From positions 992,001 to 1,056,000 of the forward strand of contig JARFXM010000006.1 of NCBI GenBank assembly GCA_029532625.1: DNA of 64,000 nt. Direction: 5' to 3'. Positions 57,579-64,000 of the stretch are shown in pieces; within the stretch, counting starts at the first letter, position 1, and each line of letters begins with the position of its first letter. A program made the position numbers and the translations under genes. The notes under the pieces were generated by a model that worked only from the letters and a program-made list of their open reading frames with translations, had not been told where the DNA came from and searched no databases. The stretch comes from Lomentospora prolificans. Lineage: Eukaryota; Ascomycota; Sordariomycetes; Microascales; Microascaceae.

Positions 57579-59788
57579 TTAGGCCGGGTGCGAAGGCCGT
57601 CGGTTCGTCAGGTAGCTGTCCCTCCTCGCAAAAAGGGATCTCTTGTGTCGCAAAGACTCTCCATCCTTAGACGGTCTACCTCGAAAATCGACCTCGACTG
57701 TTGAAGGGACGGCGGCCTCGGCATCCATAATTTTCGTCTTCTCCTTCTGTTTCGACTTCTTCGTCTTAGGAAGCCTCTCATCGAACCGGGCGGATAGACG
57801 GAAGAAGTCATGAGCAAAGGAGTTTTCAAGTACCCGGGGCTTCCCATCCACTGTCCAGTATCTCTCCTCGCTCAATTCCTTTGACAGATGCCTGCGGAAG
57901 AAACGATCTTCTGTGACCCACCAGCCACGCCAAGCCGCCAGAATGAAGAGGGTCAACGGGACAGCCACGAGCCAGTATATGTAGAACCTCTGACTAAGGA
58001 TCCTGTCGTCATCACCGGGGGCTAAGGCGGGTGTTGATGTATTGGATGTGTTGTCATCGTCGTTCTCGGGCATCCAATCGAACATCGACATGCCGAAGAG
58101 AGTACCGAGAAATTCTCCGGGGAGGAAGATGGCGGTAATGACGGCGAGGGCCTTCATGGACGAGCTGTCGCGCGTCGAAGCAACAGCCATACGTGCGTTA
58201 AGAACGTTATCTTCCTGTGCCATCTTACTGTATATCTACGGTGAGTTTGCGTTAGCATGTTCCGTTTACACGAGTGAATCAAGCGCTTGGCTTACTATGT
58301 CAATTTGGGCGCGACATCTGGCCTCGCTCATACGCCTCTCCGTTTCTAGACTCATGCAGATTCGCAGCAACCCTTCGAGGTACTGTCGGATCTCATGCCA
58401 GTGGCTTCCGAGCGGGTCGTTTGGAGAGAAGTAATGAGGGAGGAAGAGATGAGGGACGTTGTCTGTGGCTCGCGGATCATCGTTCAAGTTGGGAGATCGG
58501 GGGGGCTGCTCCTGGTCTTCGTTCGGATGAGCGCTCCTAGGGGCAAGCGAATTGGGCCGAACAATTTGGCCTGTAGACATTCGCTCCTCTAGTTCATCGC
58601 CAGCCATAATCAAGACTTTGACGGCTCGTTCAGTCCACCGAATGGCATCTAGAAGCTCAATGCACTCCTTGAGTACACCGTGGGCACTCTTCATGAGATT
58701 GGTCATGCTCATCACACCGAGACTCTGTGGAGAGTCATCATCGTACTCTTCGTCATCGTTGCCCTTGGCATCTAGATCCTTAGATTTGCCCCAACGGCGC
58801 TTCCTTGAAGCGTTCTTCTCAGTCGCTGCCGTTGCTTCAAAACCGGCAATATTAGATACCCGATCTTCGAGGTCAGTGACGTTATGATTGTTCAAGCTAA
58901 CTGCTTCTTCCGTGCGCAAGAAATGCACCTGAAGGAGAACCACGGGCGTGACGAATGGGTGAGCCCAATGCGCCTTGCAAGCCTCCATACGGTGGTCATA
59001 CTCGTCCAGGCTTTCCAGCTGGTGCCTCCTGGGGTGGTAGGATTGGCGTACGAGAATAGTGGCGCACCGCGTGTTGACGTTGTAAGTCATGGACAGAAAA
59101 TCATATGGGGTTTTGGCGTTGGAAGAGAAGGATAGCACAACGCTCAGCAGCGAGCGGTCCTTGGACCAGAAGCGAGACTCAGTAGTGGTGCGCCGGGAGT
59201 ACTGAAGGGTAGCGGGGTGCAGCTGCAGGACGTTGAAGTCGGCAAAGTTCAGCGACAGCCCGTCATGACTACCATCGCTACCAGGCTTGAAAGTCCGAAA
59301 ACATATGCTACAAAGTCCCAATGTAAGCCCGGGGCCCCGGGGACGGAGACTGTGTCTCGGGGGTTTACTTACACGCGACGAACTCGGCCTTCAAGCAAGT
59401 CCGGATCGTGGCATAGGCTGCTGTCGGCTGCGGGGTGACGAAATTGCCCCTACAAGCACGTTCGTGTCAGTCATCGGACTATTTAGTGATATAACTTACT
59501 TAGTTAGAGGGTTCTACCTACTTGGTAGTCGACGAGGTTGCCTTCCCGGAAAGCACTGTTCAATTTGTCGGCACCCTCCTTGTCGTCGTGGCTGATTTTA
59601 TGCGCAATATGGTTGTCGTCATCGATATTTGTCCCCAGCAGCGCGTCATGGGGCCTTTTATACACAACGTACTCATCATACTCGATCTTAGACCGAGCCT
59701 CACTGTCGTACAAGATGTTGCTTTCAAGAGCAACTTGGTTGTCGAAGGAAAAGAGGTCTGAGCCTCCGATGCCAACATACTCGCCCAT
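57579..59788 (-). CDS. CorA-like divalent cation transporter family membrane protein
   Basis: Fungal CorA-like proteins have a large cytosolic domain and two C-terminal membrane helices, as in CorA Mg2+ channels and ZntB; their function is mostly untested. Four exons (59522-59788, 59373-59449, 58296-59307, 57579-58235) give 670 residues. The soluble part includes SLNFADFNVLQLHPATLQYS, RFWSKDRSLLSVVLSF and a long helical stretch ending LLRICMSLETERRMSEARCR. Helix-rich sequence around QEDNVLNARMAVASTRDSSS leads to membrane segment 1, about 480-503 (LAVITAIFLPGEFLGTLFGM). It ends GMSMF where CorA has GMN. An acidic loop (PENDDDNTSNTST) precedes segment 2, about 536-553 (YIYWLVAVPLTLFILAAW). The tail is basic. 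Exon 2 (77 nt) is the least certain part of the model. Ion specificity is unknown. Confidence 0.78.
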
Positions 59789-61091
59789 TTTTGAGATGAT
59801 TATGGGTGATTCTCACGATCTCAGACAACTAATTCTATGGCGCAAGACTGGGGTTTGCTGCGGATATGTGCTCTGCCCTCAAATTCCTTCCCTTCCCCTT
59901 CACCTTGGCTGGCGGAGAACGAGAACTGGTGAAAATACCATGCTCAGACGAAACCACACAAGTCGCTCATGCAGTATGTAAACTCTGCGTGAAAAGGAAG
60001 CTGAGGAAAGAGCCAAGCACAGAGACAGGTTGCACACAAAACTGGTAGCAGGGGAAGCTGGTGTATATATTTGTAGATGGAGTTGAAGACCCTCAAAAGA
60101 GGGAGGGAATGATATTATTTTTTTTCCGGTTTGGGTGGCACACGGCCACCGAAAAATGAGGGTGTCGACAGGGGGCATTTACAGGGGAGATTATTACATG
60201 GCTGGCAACATTGATCGGAAGCTCGTGCTCAGCCACCCTAGTCCAACGCAGAGGGTGGACGATCACTGCTCGCTGGCTCCGCTGTGCTGCATTTGTGCGG
60301 GTTCACGCTTCGGCTGGTAGTAGTTGACGGGATGGCCTAGGGCAGTGCCCGTCGCATCGCGTGGTGACCCTACTGGAGGGCCTCATTCTTGCATTGATTA
60401 ACACACTTCCGGCCCGTCACATCGATGGCGTTCGGGGGATGAAGACGACCGAGGTTTGGGCGAATCCGTCAAACTGATGCTGGTTGCTGGTTAAGACCTG
60501 AGCGGGCCCGAAGACGCACGGCAACGTACAGGTACAGGGCCCTGTTCTTGGATATTCAATATTGCGGGCTTCAAAGCACGATCCTTGACCCAGGGCTGTT
60601 TAGGCTTGGGTCGATGCCAAGTTTAGTGATGCCGGGTCTGACAGTGCATCAAGCCAAAAATATCAATTGTCATGGTGTCTATTAATTAGCTCTCAATATC
60701 TGGTTCCGTCAACTAGCACTTGGTGGTGTAACCGCCAGCTTCTTAGTCAGATATTGGAACATATGGAGATGTACCTTCGTAGCAGGGTACTTAACAACTG
60801 ACGGCTGGCACTCATCGCCAGCATTGGAAGGTGGTGGGTAGCCACCAGGCCACCGCCTTCCTAAAGGACTTGCCAGCTGCACCCCGCCTTTCTCAAAATT
60901 TCTGCTGGTCTTATCGATAAGCGATAAGATAAACCGATTCTAGCAAAAAAATTCATTTCTTGACGAGCGAGAGCCACGACCCAAGCCCACCCCTGGCAAA
61001 CCTGCAGTTGACTGTCTCAACTTCAGAATCGAAAATCTGCGATTGGGGGGCTCCGACAGCTTCTCAATCGCTTCCAGGCGGCTAGTTCACA
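59789..61091. other. Divergent region CorA-like gene / UTP12
   Basis: About 1.3 kb with no supported gene. It contains a TACCTTCGTA word at 60772-60781 and A/T-rich patches near 60940. It should hold promoters for both genes. Confidence 0.5.
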
Positions 61092-64000
61092 ATGGTCAAA
61101 TCATATCTGTAAGTGATTTTCTTCTCAATGCTGTTCCGTTCACTTTAGTCTCACACTTGTCATGTAGGAAATACGAATATTCAAAGTCCTTCGGTATTGT
61201 TGCCTCGAGTACGTCGAACCTAGTCTGGACTCCGAATCTGAGAGCGGGAACCGGCGCTGGCCAGGCAGTAGTTGCGTCGAACGAACAGGTACTATGCTGG
61301 GACATCAAGAAAGGCGAGCTCATCAGCCGCTGGAGGGACGAAAGATGTTCCTCTCCCGTGACCGCCATCGCCCGAAGCAAAGCGGACCCGGATATTTTCG
61401 CCGTTGGATACGAAGATGGCAGCATTCGCCTCTGGGATAGCAAGATTTCCGCAACCATTGTCAGCTTCAATGGCCACCGCTCCGCCGTCACCATCCTCAC
61501 TTTCGACAAGTCCGGCGCCCGCCTTGCGAGTGGTTCCAAGGACACCGATGTAATCATATGGGATCTCGTCGCCGAGGTTGGCCAAGTCAAGCTCCGTGGA
61601 CACAAGGATCAGGTCACCGGTGTGCGCTTCATCGAGCCCGATCCCGTTGTCCAGGACGAGGAGGGTCTAGATGCCATGGCTGTAGACACGGATACGGAGG
61701 CGGAGGGTTTCCTCCTTACCACCGGAAAGGACTCGTTGATCAAGCTCTGGGACCTGTCTTCTAGGCACTGTATCGAAACCCATATTGCCCAATCAAACGG
61801 AGAATGTTGGGCGCTGGGCCTGTCTCCCGACTACAGCGGCTGCGTGACTGCGGGTAATGGGGGCGAGCTTAAAGTCTGGTCCCTGGATACTTCTTCTCTC
61901 GCTGCGTCATCCCAGAGGGTCGACCTAACACAACCCACAAAGTTCCTCCAAGACAGGGGTACACTAATCCGAAAATCGAATGATCGAGCGACCGAGATCA
62001 TCTTCCACCCGCGCCGCGACTACTTTGCCGTCCACGGCCCCGAAAAGGCCGTCGAGATATGGCGGATACGTTCGGAGGCAGAGATCAAGAAGGTTTTGGC
62101 CCGTAAGCGAAGGAGGAGACGAGAGAAGCTGGAGAAGAAGGCGAATGGTGATGCGGAGGCTGAAGTTGCTGAGGACGGCGCCGAGGATATGTCAAGTGCA
62201 ACCGTGGCCGATGTTTTCGTCCACTATGTGACAGTTCGCACGAGCGGCAAGGTTCGCTCGGTAGACTGGGCCGTGAACAGCGGCGTCAAGGATCTCCAGG
62301 TTGTTGTCGGTACAACAAACAATCAGATCGAGCTTTATAACGTCCCGCCCAAAGACAAGTCGTCGAAATCTAAGGACGAGGTTCCGGATTATGTGAGATC
62401 GCTAGCGGTCGAGCTCCCGGGACACAGAGCCGATATTCGGGCCTTGTCTCTCAGCTCAGACGACAAGATGCTGGCGTCGGCGGCCAACGGAAGCTTAAAG
62501 ATTTGGAATATCCGAACGCAAATGTGCATCCGTACATTCGAATGTGGTTACGCGCTCTGCTGCGCATTCCTCCCCGGTGACAAGGTTGTCGTCGTCGGCA
62601 CCAAGGCTGGCGAACTGCAGTTGTTCGATGTGGCCTCTGCAAGCTTACTCGACAGCGTCACGGCGCACGAGGGCGCTGTCTGGTCGCTCCAAGTGCATCC
62701 CGACGGCCGCTCGATGGCTTCTGGTAGCGCCGACAAGACTGTTAAATTCTGGAACTTCCAGATTGTCCAGGAGGAGATTTTGGGAACCACTCGCACAACA
62801 CCCCGCCTTAAACTAACTCAATCCAAGATTCTCAAGCTAGCCGACGATGTCTTGAGTATCCGGTTCTCTCCAGACAGCCGACTTATCGCCGTCGCTCTCC
62901 TTGACAGCACGGTCAAGGTCTTCTTCGTCGACACGCTAAAGCTCTATCTCAACCTCTATGGCCATAAGCTTCCAGTCCTCAGCATGGATATTTCTTACGA
63001 CAGCAAGTTGATCGTGACAAGCTCGGCCGATAAGAACATTAGGATATGGGGTTTGGACTTTGGTGATTGCCACAAAGCCTTATTTGGACACCAGGACAGT
63101 ATTCTCCAAGTAGCCTTTGTGCCGCACAACTCGGACGGCAACGGCCACCACTTCTTCAGCAGTAGTAAGGACCGAACCATAAAGTACTGGGATGGCGACA
63201 AGTTTGAGCAGATCCAAAGGCTGGACGGACACCACGGTGAGGTCTGGGCCCTTGCTGTCGGCCACAGCGGCCAATTCCTCGTCAGCGCCGGCCACGACAA
63301 GGGCATGATTATCTGGGACGAGACCGAGGAGCAAATCTTCCTAGAAGAAGAGAGGGAGAAGGAGATTGAGGAACTCTACGAGAGCACGCTGACAGCGTCG
63401 CTCGAAAAGGATGACGACGCCGAGGACCAGCAAACCGAGACTGCGGCGGCTAGCAAGCAAACAGTCGAGACGCTCATGGCTGGCGAGCGCATCGTCGAGG
63501 TTCTGGAGATGGGCATGGCCGATCTAAACCTTCTGAAAGAGTGGGAAGAAGAGAAGCAAACGAACCCCAAGACGCCGGCACCCCAGCGAAACATTGTCTA
63601 CATGGCACTTGGCAACATCAGCGCCGAGGCGCACGTCATGAGCGTTCTCCAAAAGATCAAAGCCGCGGCCCTTCACGACGCGCTCTTGGTCTTACCCTTC
63701 TCCACAGTCCCCGCCCTCTTCACGTTTATCAACATCTTTGCCATGCGCTCCATGAATATCCCGCTTACCTGCCGTATCCTCTTCTTCATGCTCAAGACCC
63801 ACCACCGCCAGATTGTCGCCAACCGGACGATGAGGACGATGCTGGATGGCATCCGAACCAATCTTAGGGCGGCACTCAAGAGGAACAAGGACGAGATGGG
63901 GTACAACGTGGCGGCGCTCAAAATCATGGGCATGCAGATACAGGAAAAGAGCGTCAAGGAGTACGTGGACGAGAACTGGGACGCTGGCGAGGAGAATGTT
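61092..64000 (+). CDS. UTP12: U3 snoRNP protein UTP12/DIP2 (WDR3), 3' end outside window
   Basis: Utp12/Dip2 is part of the UTP-B complex of the small-subunit processome, which makes 18S rRNA in the nucleolus. Exon 1 has only 17 nt (61092-61108, MVKSYL split), then a 59-bp intron and an open frame from 61168 to the window edge. About 950 residues are visible. Two tandem WD40 propellers can be read: first block FNGHRSAVTILTFDKSGARL, LRGHKDQVTGVRF; second block LPGHRADIRALSLSSDDKML, VTAHEGAVWSLQVHPDGRS, YGHKLPVLSMDISYDSKLIV and LDGHHGEVWALAVGHSGQFL. A basic linker RKRRRRREKLEKKA sits near residue 315. The C-terminal Utp12 domain is present (AHVMSVLQKIKAAALHDALL to MGYNVAALKIMGMQI). Known family lengths suggest the stop lies just beyond the edge. 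Confidence 0.95.

Overview
The window is nuclear DNA of a filamentous ascomycete (Pezizomycotina, most likely Sordariomycetes). The genes are split by short introns (mostly 55-110 bp) with GT-AG borders and CTAAC/CTAAT-type branch sites. Leaders are pyrimidine-rich. The gene set is fungal: a COT1-type NDR kinase with a long glutamine/proline-rich N-terminus, a PMT4 mannosyltransferase, a GT69/CAP59 mannosyltransferase, TIM54 and RSC7. The species cannot be fixed from sequence reading alone. No rRNA, tRNA, CRISPR or intact transposon was found.

Layout. A gene start runs off the left edge (1-75, minus), then MED16 (2964-6357, +). A cysteine-free small secreted protein follows (6775-7510, -), then a class III CoA-transferase (9334-11160, +) and a PHD-finger protein (11752-13308, +). 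Next are an unknown Cys/His-rich protein (13709-14443, -) and a decayed-looking ORF cluster (15155-15794). A CAP59-like mannosyltransferase (16130-17637, -) precedes PMT4 (19695-22194, -), a RidA-family deaminase (24049-24746, +) and an orphan protein (24927-25835, -). A compact block then holds ARPC1 (-), U2B'' (+), ATG10 (-) and RSC7 (+) between 26166 and 32045. About 11.8 kb without a recognisable protein gene (32046-43845) leads to a CLG1-like cyclin (43846-44838, +). The right part holds FAM192A/Fyv6 (47490-48286, +), TIM54 (48565-50061, -), COT1 kinase (52855-54995, +), SF3a2/Prp11 (56101-56820, -), a CorA-like membrane protein (57579-59788, -) and UTP12/DIP2 (61092 to the right edge, +).

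The genes are mostly unlinked housekeeping functions: transcription (MED16, RSC7), splicing (U2B'', SF3a2, FAM192A/Fyv6), protein mannosylation (PMT4, GT69), actin nucleation (ARPC1), autophagy (ATG10), mitochondrial import (TIM54), polar growth (COT1, cyclin) and ribosome biogenesis (UTP12). There is no biosynthetic cluster or defence island. Exon coordinates were derived by hand from splice signals and reading-frame continuity.

I did not find a convincing new multi-gene system. The most promising second looks are the cyclin-upstream gene desert with its long G and T tracts and repeated TAC(C)TTCGTA words, the two-start RidA gene with a 14-nt microexon, the unknown Cys/His-rich protein, the cysteine-free secreted protein and the 49-bp tail-to-tail U2B''/ATG10 junction.
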